DNA from: Armigeres subalbatus
Taxonomy: Eukaryota > Arthropoda > Insecta > Diptera > Culicidae
Assembly (NCBI RefSeq): GCF_024139115.2
Contig: NC_085140.1
Coordinates: 335,731,099 to 335,795,098, forward strand
Length of the DNA stretch: 64,000 nt
Direction of reading: 5' to 3'
Shown here: piece by piece, positions 33,944 through 44,850 of the stretch
How positions within the stretch are numbered: position 1 is the first letter of the stretch
Layout of the letters: every line of letters starts with the position of its first letter
The notes under the pieces: model-generated
The model's database searches: none
What the model saw: only the letters and a program-made list of their open reading frames with translations
What the model was told of the DNA's origin: nothing
Translations under genes and position numbers: made by a program

Positions 33944-35278
33944 ACAGTTCCTCAATTGTATACGATCTGTCCATGAAACATGCTATTCAAGGAATACCAG
34001 ATCATCTTCGACAAATATCTATTCCCTCGCTTTTTTTCTGAAAAATATGAACATGTCAATTGCAACAACAGATATTTCACTGATGGTTCTCGCATCAACG
34101 GATCCACTGGCTTCGGTGTTTTCAATGTAACTTCAACCACCTTCCAAAACTTCAAGAACCGTGTTCGGTTTATGTTGCTGAGCTGGCAGCAATTAACTTC
34201 GCTTTGGGGATAATTTCCAATCAGCCCGTAGACCATTATTTCATCTTCTCGGATAGTCTTAGTTCTATCGAGGCACTCCGGTCGATGAAACCTGTTAAGC
34301 ACGCATCTTACTTTCTTACAAACATAAGAGAGCAGATGCGTGTTTTGGTCGAAAGATCATTCAAGATTACCTTTGTTTGGGTCCCATCTCACTGCTCAAT
34401 CTACGGCAATGAGAAGGCAGACTCGCTGGCAAAGGTGGGCGCACAGGAAGGTGAAGTTTATGATAGACAATACTCGAGCAACGAGTTTTTCCCATTAGTC
34501 CGTCAGAGTACTCTTCAAAGTTGGCAAAGGAATTGGACACACAATGAACTTGGACGGTGGCTATTTTCCATAGTTCCAAAAGTTTCTGGGCGAGCGTGGT
34601 TCAGAGGTGAGGACTTAAGTCGAGGCTTCATTCGCGTGATGTCGAGACTTATGTCCAATCACTATTCACTAAACGCACATCTATACAGAATAAACCTTGT
34701 CGATAGCAACTTATGTAGGTGCGGAGCCGGTTATGATGACATCGATCACGTAGTTTGGTTCTGCTCGGAAAATGACGCCTCCAGAGAGCAATTATTGGAT
34801 ATCCTTGTGGCTCGAGGTAAACAACCCTTCAGGGAAGTTCGAGGTGTTTTGGGAGATCGTGATGTTGTCTATATGCAGACCATTTATAGTTTTCTTTGTA
34901 CTTCCGACATAAAAATCTATTTTTTTTTCTTTCTTCAAAGTTTTTTGTTAAGTCTCTGCCTATTTGTTTCGTAGAGCTCATAGCTTTTGCAATCCAGAAG
35001 ATGCTCCCTATCGAGCCATTCTTCGAGCACGACGACACGCAACATGGTCCCTGACACAAAATGCCCGGATGAAAAACTGAAATTTCCTTATCTCAAATCC
35101 TAAGCCCCGTCCATCCTTAAACATTGTAAACTAACCTCGAGTCACCACGAGTACGCTGGCTCTTTCCCCTTTCTTATTAACTGTATAATAAAATGATATT
35201 GATTGTATATATCACAAGAACCATGGCTCCGTAAAGTGTTATACACGCCTGAGCCTACCAAATAAACGAACTTGGAAA
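33944..35278 (+). mobile_element. 5'-truncated RNase H-bearing LINE with 15-bp target duplication
   Basis: The repeat aaaggtttccacgtc (33929-33943 and 35279-35293) flanks the insertion. Only the 3' end of a LINE is present, which is the usual outcome of incomplete reverse transcription. It ends in caaataaacgaacttgga followed by A's. The coding content is described separately. The target lies inside a minus-strand exon-like sequence that can be read through when the LINE is removed. Confidence 0.9.
34040..34974 (+). pseudogene. LINE ORF2 C-terminus: RNase H and zinc-knuckle region
   Basis: The frame 33980-34213 holds YFTDGSRINGSTGFGVFN, the first RNase H block. A one-base shift near 34170 moves to the frame that reads YVAELAAINFALGI, FSDSLSSIEALRS and WVPSHCSIYGNEKADSLAK. 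This gives the D-E-D-D catalytic set of RNase H, but split between two frames. The remainder of the 34204-34974 frame holds a cysteine cluster, LCRCGAGYDDIDHVVWFC, the C-terminal zinc-binding motif of I-like and Jockey-group LINEs. RNase H plus this motif favours the I, Loner or LOA clades. The upstream endonuclease and RT were lost by 5' truncation. Confidence 0.85.
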
Positions 35279-35293
35279 AAAGGTTTCCACGTC

Positions 35294-35385
35294 TTCAATG
35301 CCTTCATACTGAAACTGAAATATATTATGGATCCCATGATAAAAACTCAAATCATGATCATCTTAATCAGCCTCCGTCGAATCGC
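35294..35385 (-). pseudogene. SAM-like exon, 5' half
   Basis: This continues, on the minus strand, the reading of 33671-33943 once the LINE and one target copy are removed. It gives LSFYHGIHNIF and FQFQYEGIED in an open frame. An acceptor-like tttcag lies at about 35309, so the true exon may start there. No further exon is identifiable upstream. Confidence 0.4.
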
Positions 35386-36369
35386 GCTGGAGCGCGCCCA
35401 TTTACTTTACACACGGCGGCTATTCAGCCATATGGCAACCCCATTCGGCGGCTTATTAAATTCAACAGCACAGACACGCACCCTGTGTAAAAGCTTATGG
35501 GCGCGCTGCTGCGCAATCTTTGCTTGCGCGTTACCATCGCGAAGAGCTGAGCGTTTTAGAAGAGCGCGACTATATATTAATTTATAGGTAAATACATTTT
35601 TCTAAATGTTGTTGCCCTTCATTTTGATTTTATTGAACTATCATTCTAGGAAACTATTTTGGTGATACCGGCGATACGGGCGATATAGTGAGCAGGGACC
35701 AGTGATCTGATATTGTATTCAGCACCGCTATCTGATAATGGTTTGCTGTCAAGGTTGCAGTGCCTAATCCTATTATAGTGAATTTAAAATCATGTCACAT
35801 ATCTGTAAAATGTTGATACAATACTGTCTATGGATCATCGATGCACCCCTCGTTGCAAATGAGCTCGGTTGGTGCAATGCAACAAATGTGCATTCCTTCG
35901 TAAGAAGGACGAAGGCGATTGCAGCTATCACGACACGAAGTCAACCATATTAGTATTAAGTTGGATACGTCGCCGATAGGATCAGACGGAGTCTGAAACC
36001 AAATGTTATGGAAACTTGACCCAGAATATATGTTTAGTTAATAAGAATAAATGTAATGTCGTGCAATAAAGTGCAGTTTGAGTAGCAAATGTAATGTGTA
36101 ATGGACTATAAATAAATTGTGTGAATGTTAAAGTTACCTTGAGGAGAATACCGGAGAAAACACACCGAAACACCCCAAGGAATAATAAGGCCTCCCAAGT
36201 CTACCTCAACTACCGGGAATCACCACCAACCCACCTAAATACAGTCTCCGTCGGAAGAAATGTTAGGACCAGCTCCCAAACAAATACCATATGAATGAGA
36301 TATGTGATAAAAGTAGATAATGTATATAAATAATTACCTCAAGTGAAGTGTTTCTATACAATGTGACTA
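35386..36369. other. Unassigned DNA, possible LTR-like or leader-like segment
   Basis: The part 35400-35760 is GC-richer, contains a TATA-like tatatattaattta at 35570 and repeated gcgcg motifs. It could be a solo LTR or the leader of an LTR element, but I could not find a second LTR or TG/CA ends. The rest, to 36369, shows no coding capacity. Confidence 0.3.
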
Positions 36370-37081
36370 TTAGTAGTCCATGTTGAAGATTCTCCTGGAT
36401 ATGTACTTCTTCCCGCTTTTGAATGCTTTCCAGAATTCGAATGTAGTGTGTTCAAAAATATTGTCTATTACAATAAGTATATCGTCGTTGGACACTTCAA
36501 CTTCATATGCTTGTAGAAAAGTGTTATATGTTATGGTATTGCATTTCTGCGGATGCATATGTCCGTCAACTTCCACGATGTTTTTGATAATTCCATAGGA
36601 AAGATACACCATATTCTCGTGAACTCGCAGGGCTACGATGACATTTTTTCTGAACTCCACTCCATTGATCATCATAGATCCCGGACAATAAACTAATGTC
36701 TTCGAATCATTGAAGCTCAGCGTTTCCTCACTAATCATTTTTCCAGATTTATAAAATATGCGGTCTCGGAATGGGTTCTCCATTATTTGTAAAGTCACTT
36801 TGAAGTATTGACGTTGTGCCAAGCTTTTGCATATATTTTCAAAATTTTTCAGTTTACAGTTTGATTTTTCGCAGTCTTGTTTTTTGTTCAGATAGGAAGT
36901 AATTGAATTGCTTAACAGAGCCGCTTCGTCGGTTGTCCTCGGCATAATGCTGTAAGTGATGACTTTTCTGGATGCGTCGTTCAAAATGATCATAATATAG
37001 ATCTTGATTGTTGCTTTCGACTGTGATTGGTTATTGAAAGTGCTCATCCATCCAGATTGATATGTCCAATCATCATCATAT
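36370..37081 (-). CDS. Uncharacterised 225- to 237-residue reading frame
   Basis: This is the longest non-repeat frame outside the L1-like element. The methionine at 37047 gives 225 residues; the frame is open a further 11 codons upstream, with YDDDWTYQSGW before that methionine. I do not recognise the product. It has no signal peptide, membrane segment or known catalytic motif by eye. Notable parts are ILNDASRKVITYSIMP, TLQIMENPFRDRIFYKSGK, KTLVYCPGSMMINGVEF and EHTTFEFWKAFKSGKKYISR at the C-terminus. Composition and length look like a real domain rather than chance. It could be the terminal exon of a multi-exon gene or a transposon-encoded protein, perhaps linked to the transposase-like remnants at 32.8-35.4 kb on the same strand. 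Functional status is unknown. Confidence 0.45.
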
Positions 37082-37289
37082 ATTTACAGTCCCCCGGAAC
37101 CTTGTGACCAAATAGGAACGGGAACGCTCTTAGCACTAAAATTTTCTATACCGCTGTTTGACTTAACTTATGTGTGGTTGGGTGAGCAAGATCTCGTTTG
37201 CAATATTGGCCATGGGACGATTTTTATGGTCCACATAACTGTAAAAAGTTATTCGTTGGTTAATGCACGATTTTGTTTTTATCCAAAAC

Positions 37290-39670
37290 AATGTAGTTTC
37301 GAAAGGAGGCTTCCGAGCCTCTTGAAAGGATGCTTCCGAGCCTCTTGAAAGGAGGCTTCCGAGCCTCTTGAAAGGAGGCTTCCGAGCCACTTGAAAGGAG
37401 GCTTCCGAGCCACAGGGAGGAGGGCTCGCGGGCCGCCGGAAAGGAGGCTTCCGAGCCTCTTGAAAGGAGGCTTCCGAGCCTCTTGAAAGGAGGCTTCAGG
37501 CCGTATTGGAAGGACGCTTCAGCGCTTCGTGAAAGGAGGCTAGAGGGGCGCTCGAAAGGAGGCTTCCGAGCCTCTTGAAAGGAGGCTTCAGGCCTCTTGA
37601 AAGGAGGCTTCCGAGCCTCTTGAAAGGAGGCTTGAGCCTCTTGAAAGGAGGCTTCTGAGCCTCTTGAAAGGAGGCTTCCAGGCCTCTTGAAAGGACGCTT
37701 CTGAGCTTCTTGAAAGTAGGCTTCTGAGCCTCTTGAAAGGAGGCTTCCTGAGCCTCTTGAAGGAGGCTTCTGAGCCTCTTGAAAGGAGGCTTCTGGAGCC
37801 TCTTGAAAGGAGGCTTCCAGCCTCTAAAGGAGGCTTCGGGCCTCTTGAAAGCAGGCTTCCAGAACTCTTGAAGAAGGCTCACATGCCTCTTGAAAGGAGG
37901 CTTGAGCCTCTTGAAAGGAGGCTTCCGAGCCTCTTGAAAGGAGGCTTCCGAGCCTCTTGAAAGGAGGCTTCCTGAGCCTCTTGAAAGGAGGCTTCTGAGC
38001 CTCTTGAAAGGAGGCTTCCTGAGCCTCTTGAAGGAGGCTTCGAGCCTCTGGAAAGGAGGCTTCCTGAGCCTCTTGAAAGGAGGCTTCCAGGCCTCTTGAA
38101 AGGAGGCTTCCAGGCCTCTTGAAAGGAGGCTTCGAGCCTCTTGAAAGGAGGCTTCCGAGCCTCTTGAAAGGAGGCTTCTGAGCCTCTTGAAAGGAGGCTT
38201 CTGAGCCTCTTGAAAGGAGGCTTCCGAGCCTCTTGAAAGGAGGCTTCCAGGCCTCTTGAAAGGAGGCTTCCAGACCTCTTGAAATGGGGCTCCGCGCCTC
38301 TTGAGAGGAGGCTTCCGAGCCACTTGAAAGGAGGCTTCCAGGCCTCTTGAGAGGAGGCTTCCAGCCTCTTGAAGGGGAGGCTTCTGAGCCTCTTGAAAGG
38401 AGGCTTCCGTGCCTCTTGAAATGGGGCTTCTGGAGCCTCTTGAAAGGAGGCTTCCGGGCGGCTTGAAAGGAGGCTTCCGAGCCTCTTGAAAGGACGCTTC
38501 CGCGCCTCTTGAAAGGACGCTTCCTGAGCCTCTTGAAGGACGCTTCCTGAGCCTCTTGAAAGGAGGCTTCCGAGCCTCTTGAAAGGAGGCTTCCGAGCCT
38601 CTTGAAAGGAGGCTTCCGAGCCTCTTGAAAGGAGGCTTCCGAGCCTCTTGAAGGGAAGGCTTCCGAGCCTCTTGAAGGGAAGGCTTCCGAGCCTCTTGAA
38701 GGGAAGGCTTCCGAGCCTCTTGAAGGGAAGGGTTCCGAGCCTCTTGAAAGGAGGCTTCCGAGCCTCTTGAAAGGAGGCTTCCGAGCCTCTTGAAAGGAGG
38801 CTTCCGAGCCTCTTGAAAGGAGGCTTCCGAGCCTCTTGAAAGGAGGCTTCCGAGCCTCTTGAAAGGAGGCTTCCGAGCCTCTTGAAAGGAGGCTTCCGAG
38901 CCTCTTGAAAGGAGGCTTCCAGGCCCCTTGAAAGGGGGCTTCGAGCCTCTTGAAGGAGGCTTCCAGGCCTCTTGAAAGGAGGCTTCTGAGCCTCTTGAAA
39001 GGAGGCTTCCAGGCCTCTTGAAAGGAGGCTCTGAGGCCTCTTGAAAGGAGGCTTCCTGGAGCCTCTTCAAAGGATGCTTCTGAGCCTCTTGAAAGGAGGC
39101 TTCTGAGCCTCTTGAAAGGAGGCTTCCGGGCCTCTTGAAAGGAGGCTTCCGAGCCTCTTGAAAGGAGGCTTCCGAGCCTCTTGAAAGGAGGCTTCCGAGC
39201 CTCTTGAAAGGAGGCTTCCGAGCCTCTTGAAAGGAGGCTTCTGAGCCTCTTGAAAGGAGGCTTCTGAGCCTCTTGAAAGGAGGCTTCTGAGCCTCTTAAA
39301 AAGAGTTTTTCCGAGCCTCTTGAAAAGAGTTATTCCTAGCCTCTTGAAAAGAGTTATTCCTAGCCTCTTGAAAAGAGTTTTTCCTAGCCTCTTGAAAGAA
39401 TGCTGCCAAGCCTCTTGAAAGGAGGTTCCCGAGCCTCTTGAAGGGAGGCTTCTGAGTCTTTTGAAAGAAGGGTTCGAAACCTTTTGAAAGGAGGCTTGCA
39501 AACCTCTTGAAAGGAGCTTCCGATCCTCTTAAAAGAATCCTTCCGAGTCTCTTGAAATGAAGCTTTCGAGCCTTTTGAAAGGAGGCTTCCAAGCCTTTGA
39601 AGGTGGCTTTTAAGCCTTTTGAAAAGATGCTTCCAAGCCTCTTGAAAGGAGACTTCCGAGGCTCTTGTAA
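37290..39670. repeat. 23-bp minisatellite, about 100 copies
   Basis: The unit aaaggaggcttccgagcctct plus tg repeats head to tail for about 2.4 kb, with single-base indels and substitutions. Units become more diverged toward 39300-39670. The unit has an internal inverted repeat (aggcttc/gagcct-like). A 23-bp period is not a multiple of three, so a reading frame passes through three phases every 69 bp. None of the phases contains a stop on the minus strand, which yields the long repetitive frames at 37496-39070, 39067-39501 and 39296-39709. Confidence 0.95.
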
Positions 39671-39960
39671 CGAAGCTACTGATCTTTCGTTGCTTTCATG
39701 TATTCCCAATATAGGCTTACGAACCTTTCAATTCAAATTTTAGTACAGAAGCATGTTCTCACCATATTATTCATCATTTTGTCCCGATCAGACATTTTCA
39801 ATTGATTCGACGTTTTGCCCTTTTGATCTTTTATCACATACAATGTGTCATCCCTTTGTACACTATGCTGGTTGGAGTGGGAAGGATTCATAAGTCTTTG
39901 ATTTTCTAATCGTTCATAGAATAAAAATTATAAAAACTTTATCAATAAGTTTTTATTAAA
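39671..39960. other. Short unassigned spacer
   Basis: Nothing recognised between the minisatellite and the following hairpin. Confidence 0.4.
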
Positions 39961-40084
39961 ATGCGAGCTTTTTGGTACGGGGGTCATTGGAGGGTGAAAA
40001 AAATGCGTAATGGCGGATGAAAACAGATCCGCCATTACCCCTTTTTTTCACCCTCCAATGACCCCCGTACCAAAGAGCTCGCAT
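39961..40084. repeat. 124-bp hairpin with 58-bp arms
   Basis: The arm 39961-40018 (atgcgagctttttggtacgg on) and the arm 40027-40084 are inverted copies with about three mismatches and an 8-base loop. It resembles a small foldback MITE; no target duplication was found. Confidence 0.85.
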
Positions 40085-42549
40085 TGAGAGCCCCCTCGTG
40101 TGGGTTCAAACTAGTGAAAAAAACTAAAACGCGGGAGACATTAAACAGAAAACTAATCAAACTTTATGAAATCCCAGGTTCCTTTGAAGGGATTCACAAA
40201 TGAAAACTTAATCTAAGTTACTACAACATACAATGGTGATAACGTTTCGTGGCTACAAGTGAATTAATATTTATACTAAATTTAATACTAGTTGAGCTAC
40301 GCTATAAATAGGAGAAAAACTAGCAGGAGCCAGAAAAACCTACAGCAATGCAAATTGAAATGGTTGACGTTTTTAGAGAAGATATTCATTCACGTGTCTC
40401 ATCATATGCTTCTTAAGTTTACTTTTGAATGACATTTTATACAAAATTATTTTTGTCATGGGAAATAGTCTTACTTCATATTGACTAGTGCTACTGATCA
40501 CCGAAGGGAGCTCTTCCTAATAGGACTAACGCCCGTATTTCATGAAGAGCTTGAATTCATCAAACTGTGTCAATTAGGAAATGAATTTCGACTCAACAAG
40601 CCTTTTATCAAACATACAATAGTTTTGCGTTGTTACGCGTGAAAGACATAAAATCCATCTCAGATATAAACAAATGGAAAACCTTTACCTTATCGCCCGA
40701 TCTAGCTATCCACCCTCATACATTTTGCGTAATGAGTTATTTCACACCTCCCCAACTAACTTGGTTGTATAAAAATTTTACGCATTAATTCTCCCCTGTT
40801 TAATCTTGCACCCCATGAGGCATTCAGACTGTTTCACTTTCCGTAAGTGGAAAGCCCCACTTGAGCACACTACACCTTGCAGAATGGTTGCGTAGAATAG
40901 GCGTACGGATATCCTGTTGAATCCGGTAGGCACCGACTCGAGTCGGACGTATTTCCTTTGTATTTCTTTGTGGGGATCAAACGTCGTCACTTCTGTCGGG
41001 ATCTCTCCGCACTTCTTGAAGAGGGAGCGGGAAGCCGGAAATCTTCAAAACTGCGTGGGTTGAGCAATGAAAAAATGGCACAATAAACAGCATGGAGGGA
41101 AGCAACCTTGGAAGTTGGTGCTGTGGAAGGTAGCTGTGTTAATTCTACATGATAAAGAGGAAAATATATATATTAAAACTTTATTTATAAAATTTATTGT
41201 CTCATTCGATTCTTATTAAAGATCTACTTTCTCACAGATCCAATATTTTTAAAGACTTTAAGTAAAATAGTTAAAGGCGAAAAAAACTAAATACTACTGC
41301 AATGTGAGCCGGCTTGGAAAGTTGGCCTTATGGTTGTCCAAGTTTGGCGTTTTATTTTTTTTTAAATTGTTAGAGGCGTCAAAAATATGGATTCTTGGGT
41401 AAGGTTGACTTGAATTATTTGAAACAATTTAGCCATTGAAAACTTGGAATGGATAGTTAATTGATCCACGAATCACGAATATGGCTTTAGGCTACGTCGA
41501 GGTATCTAGACACTTTGGATAAAGTATGTGCTGTTCTCAGATTGTCGTACTTTCGAGTTTAGTTGAAAAGACGTTGAATGTGACCTGTCTGTTAAAGATA
41601 TACACATATCTGTCAAGATGAAATTTATAGTTTTGTGTGCCATATACAATATACTCGTACAGATGAAATGCTCCGTTCTACGGTTATACATCCCCTATTG
41701 TAATGCTTGCATTCTAGCGCCTAGATAAAAAAAATCTAAGAGAAGAGCAATTTTATATCCACAATCCAGCCAGACAACCCTGAAGGGGTGGCTGTTTTAA
41801 TCAAATTGAACAATAACAGTCAGAAAACCGTTAAATATGAGTGTGTGAGGCTCGAGCGAACAGCAGGAAAGTGTTCCCTAGTCGAGTGATGGAATTTGTC
41901 TCCCCTCAGTTCCGGTGCAGAGCCGTGCGTAAGATATTAAAAAGATTTTCCATATTGCAGCTAATATGTGCGGTGGGGTGTCACATTGGCCCTGTTGCCC
42001 TGCTGGAAGACGGTTTGGAGGCTGATTGAAAGCATCGAGAATGTCGCTCCCTTCTGCACTTTCCACACTGTTGTTGTTGGCGTCTCGTGGCGTGATCGTC
42101 ATTGCTGCAAGGGGATAAGTGCGTTTGTTTCCTTAATCTAGCGAATTTTCATGCACGGCTGCCACCCGGAGGCGATACTGGCAAAGATTAAATATTTATA
42201 AAAGTGTTTCGGCAATAATTCACATTCCTTAGCGGCTTCTGTGATACGAGGGGGCAAGATGCGTGCTTTGATATCGGCATGCCCCGATAGACAAAATAAT
42301 ATGGATTGTGCGAAGGAAATCTGGCAGCAGAATTTGCAATGGTCGGTGTCAATGACATTTCTCCCGTACCTAGCTATATTTCAGGAGAAATTGCTTGTGT
42401 TTCTTTTACATGAATAATGTATTTTGGTAAAGTTCAGAATCCAGAACGTAATCGATGGGCATTCGGATCCGGAACCGTTAAAATGATCTGGATATTTGTT
42501 GCTCACTTTTTGAAAGATCCGATTCACCACATCAGCAAATTATCTGACC
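40085..42549. other. Unassigned DNA with possible exon-like frame
   Basis: No repeat family recognised. The minus strand from about 41030 to 40778 is open and reads FKKCGEIPTEVTTFDPHKEI, then RLESVPTGFNRISVRLFYAT and LRKVKQSECLMGCKIKQG. This could be an exon but has no known motif. The segment 41850-42180 is GC-richer and may be host sequence. The rest is AT-rich and featureless. Confidence 0.35.
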
Positions 42550-43545
42550 ATTGGTAAAAAATGACCAAATGAAAAGTTTAAATCAACCGTACAGTCGTTG
42601 ACTGGGAGCGATATCACCCATTGCACCGCGACGTTACGCAATGCACCAACTGCTTCAATTTCGGGCACGGAACCAGAAACTGCCGCATGAAGCCGCGCCA
42701 CAACAAGTGTGGCAAACCCCACCCAACTAACGAGTGGGACAAGATGGAGGTGGCCGATCCCAAGTGCGCCAACTGTGGCGACAAACATCGGGTCACCACA
42801 AAGGGCTGCCCAAGGCGACCTGAATTCCTGGAAATCCGGAAGAAGGCTTTCTCCAGGAACCTTCCGAAGAAGAACCGTGTTCCTTTAGTAACGAGGTGAA
42901 CTATCCGGTCATCACGGCTCCCCGTCGAGCGATTCCAATCATTCCACCGTTACAACCGCACAAGCGACTGGCAGCGGCAGCTGCGTCTTTTCAAGCTCCA
43001 GCACCATCAGCACCATCTACCAGCAAATGGCCCCCACTCCATCCTCCTGGGTTCCGTCGGCAGCCGGAGAACGAAAACGGCCCCCTGAAGAATCTGCTTC
43101 GCGGTACACCCCGGAGCAACTGATTTCAATCTTCGTGCAGCTCGCGTTTCAACCAGGTTTTTACTCTTGGGATGTTCATCATTGAAAATGGCTGCTAGGG
43201 TGGGCATGGTCAACTGGAACGCTTGCTCGCTCAAGAGCAAAACAATCGAACTGACGGATTTCCTCCAAGAGAAAGAGATCGACGCGACGTGGCGTTCATT
43301 ACTGAAACGCACCTTAAACTGGAGGTGAGCGTCCACATCCCGAACTTTCGCTTCGTGCGACTCGACCGGTCGTCCAGGGGAGGTGGTGTGGCCATCGCAC
43401 TTCGATATAACGTCAACTGTCGCCTGCTGCCAAGCATCCAGCTAAGTGTGATCGAGGCTATCGGTGTCGAAGTGACCACTTCCGTCGGCACAATCACGCT
43501 CATCGCGGCGCACTATGGGGCGGCTCCATACAAAGTGGTGGCCAA
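42550..43545 (+). pseudogene. Jockey-clade LINE fragment: gag zinc knuckles and endonuclease start
   Basis: The frame through 42899 reads VTQCTNCFNFGHGTRNCRMK, an intact CX2CX4HX4C knuckle. A second knuckle has lost two cysteines (RHNKCGKPHPTNEWD), and a third, CANCGDKHRVTTKGC, is kept. This triple-knuckle gag is typical of Jockey-clade LINEs. After a frameshift near 42895 the gag tail (NYPVITAPRRAIPI) continues. The ORF2 start, with MVNWNACSLKSKTIELTDFL at 43188, leads into the endonuclease blocks AFITETHL and RSSRGGGVAIALRYNVNC. Further frameshifts occur near 43290. The copy stops at about 43545 and lacks both its 5' end and the whole RT, so it was cut at the 3' side too, which is unusual for a LINE. 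Confidence 0.85.
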
Positions 43546-44557
43546 AAATATTTTTTTGGTTTTTCCGCATTATTTTATAGTATTCTAGTAAGATTAGCAT
43601 ATAATTAATCATATTTATGCATTTTCATCGCATCCGGAAGGTGTAACTAGTATTTATCCCAATAATGAGCTACGTATTCCTAAACAATAAACTTGAACGA
43701 TTGTTTTTAATTTTAGGGGCAGTTCAAATGCAAATTAAAACTAGAATAAGGTTGCTATGTATAAGATTAAACAGGAGAAGTGGAGGTGGAAGACCCCCCC
43801 CCCTAACCAAGATTTGACCCCTTCCCCATTTTTTTAACTATGTCGTATAAGAGTATTCTTTTATCAATCAGGTATTTTGGTGAAGAATTATTTGTCTTCC
43901 GAACCTCCCCCTCCCCCCACACAGTCGAAAAAATTATTTTTTAATATGTTTCCGTTATTTTTACTAATCATATATCAACATCTTTAACAAAGTTGATGAT
44001 TTGTCTCCATTTTTCATACTGCAGGGATGAATATAAAGGAGCTGTTCCGATCTCCATTTCATTGAATATAGTGAGCCTTTTGCCACGCATTGTAAAAATG
44101 TTGTGCTACGTATTGCAACTTTTTAAGAAGTCTTTCTTCTTTGGCAAGATCAATATTACATTTTGTTTTGATGTATTCAAATGCTTTTGTTGCATTGCCT
44201 ATTTGAGATTTTTTTGGATCAAAATAACACGATGCTCCTATGTTCCATATTATCACAAACAATTCTTTTCAGATTTTATTCCATTAAATAACTACACAGC
44301 TACTTTATTTTACCGAAATCGGTAAAATTTTACTGAGTTTTTGGACTACGGACCACCCAGTAATTTCAACAGCAATATTTTACATTACCGAGTTTTCAGC
44401 ACAATCGAGAAATGTCAAATAAACATTAAAATCGGTAATGAAGGTTGTTTGTTTATAGGGACATAACTGAGTTAGTCAGTAAATGAGGAATTATTTTTTT
44501 GGAAGCATTTTACCGACTAGACAGAATTCATTACATGCATTTGTATAAAAAATATTA
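43546..44557. other. Unassigned AT-rich DNA with C-run repeats
   Basis: C-rich runs at about 43793 and 43908 with aagattt and ttgtcgtat-type flanks look like a degraded MITE. At 44310-44345 a palindrome of the type accgaaatcggtaaaat resembles an element end, possibly pairing with 45420-45480. The frame 43993-44325 has no motif. Confidence 0.35.
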
Positions 44558-44692
44558 GCCTATTCAGATTACGATCATTTACGTGGTATTTGACATAATA
44601 AACAGTTTCTTGATCTCATCGTATTTTCATTGAATTTCTTATTGTCATTTTAAATGTAAAATACCTCGTAACTGATCGTAATCTGAATAGGC
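44558..44692. mobile_element. TA-flanked MITE, 135 bp
   Basis: The ends GCCTATTCAGATTACGATC and complement are inverted, and TA flanks both sides (44556-44557, 44693-44694). A Tc1/mariner-type MITE is likely. Confidence 0.8.
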
Positions 44693-44707
44693 TATAAGTA
44701 AGGAGAA

Positions 44708-44850
44708 ATCTAGACCAACATTTGAAAAGGGCGTAACAGCCAAAATTTATTCCTTCTGATTCTTTGTCCCCATATATAGCTTTATATGTAGACGAAGAAT
44801 CAGAAGGAATAAATTTTGGCTGTTACGCCCTTTTCAAATGTTGATCTAGA
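44708..44850. repeat. 143-bp hairpin with about 59-bp arms
   Basis: The arm ending in ttccttctgattctttgtc pairs with gacgaagaatcagaaggaat and continues to the outer tctaga on both sides. The loop is about 22 bp and itself partly palindromic (atatatagctttatat). It starts 14 bp after the preceding MITE. Confidence 0.85.

Noticed and set aside
34367..34579. Minus-strand frame opposite the LINE RNase H
   Set aside because: It is a shadow of the coding strand with no motif of its own.
35400..35760. Solo LTR of an LTR retrotransposon
   Set aside because: TATA-like sequence is present but no TG...CA ends, target duplication, primer-binding site or second LTR could be found.
37496..39070. 524-residue open frame
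   Set aside because: It is a translation of the 23-bp minisatellite; the same peptide recurs every 69 bp and other phases are open too.
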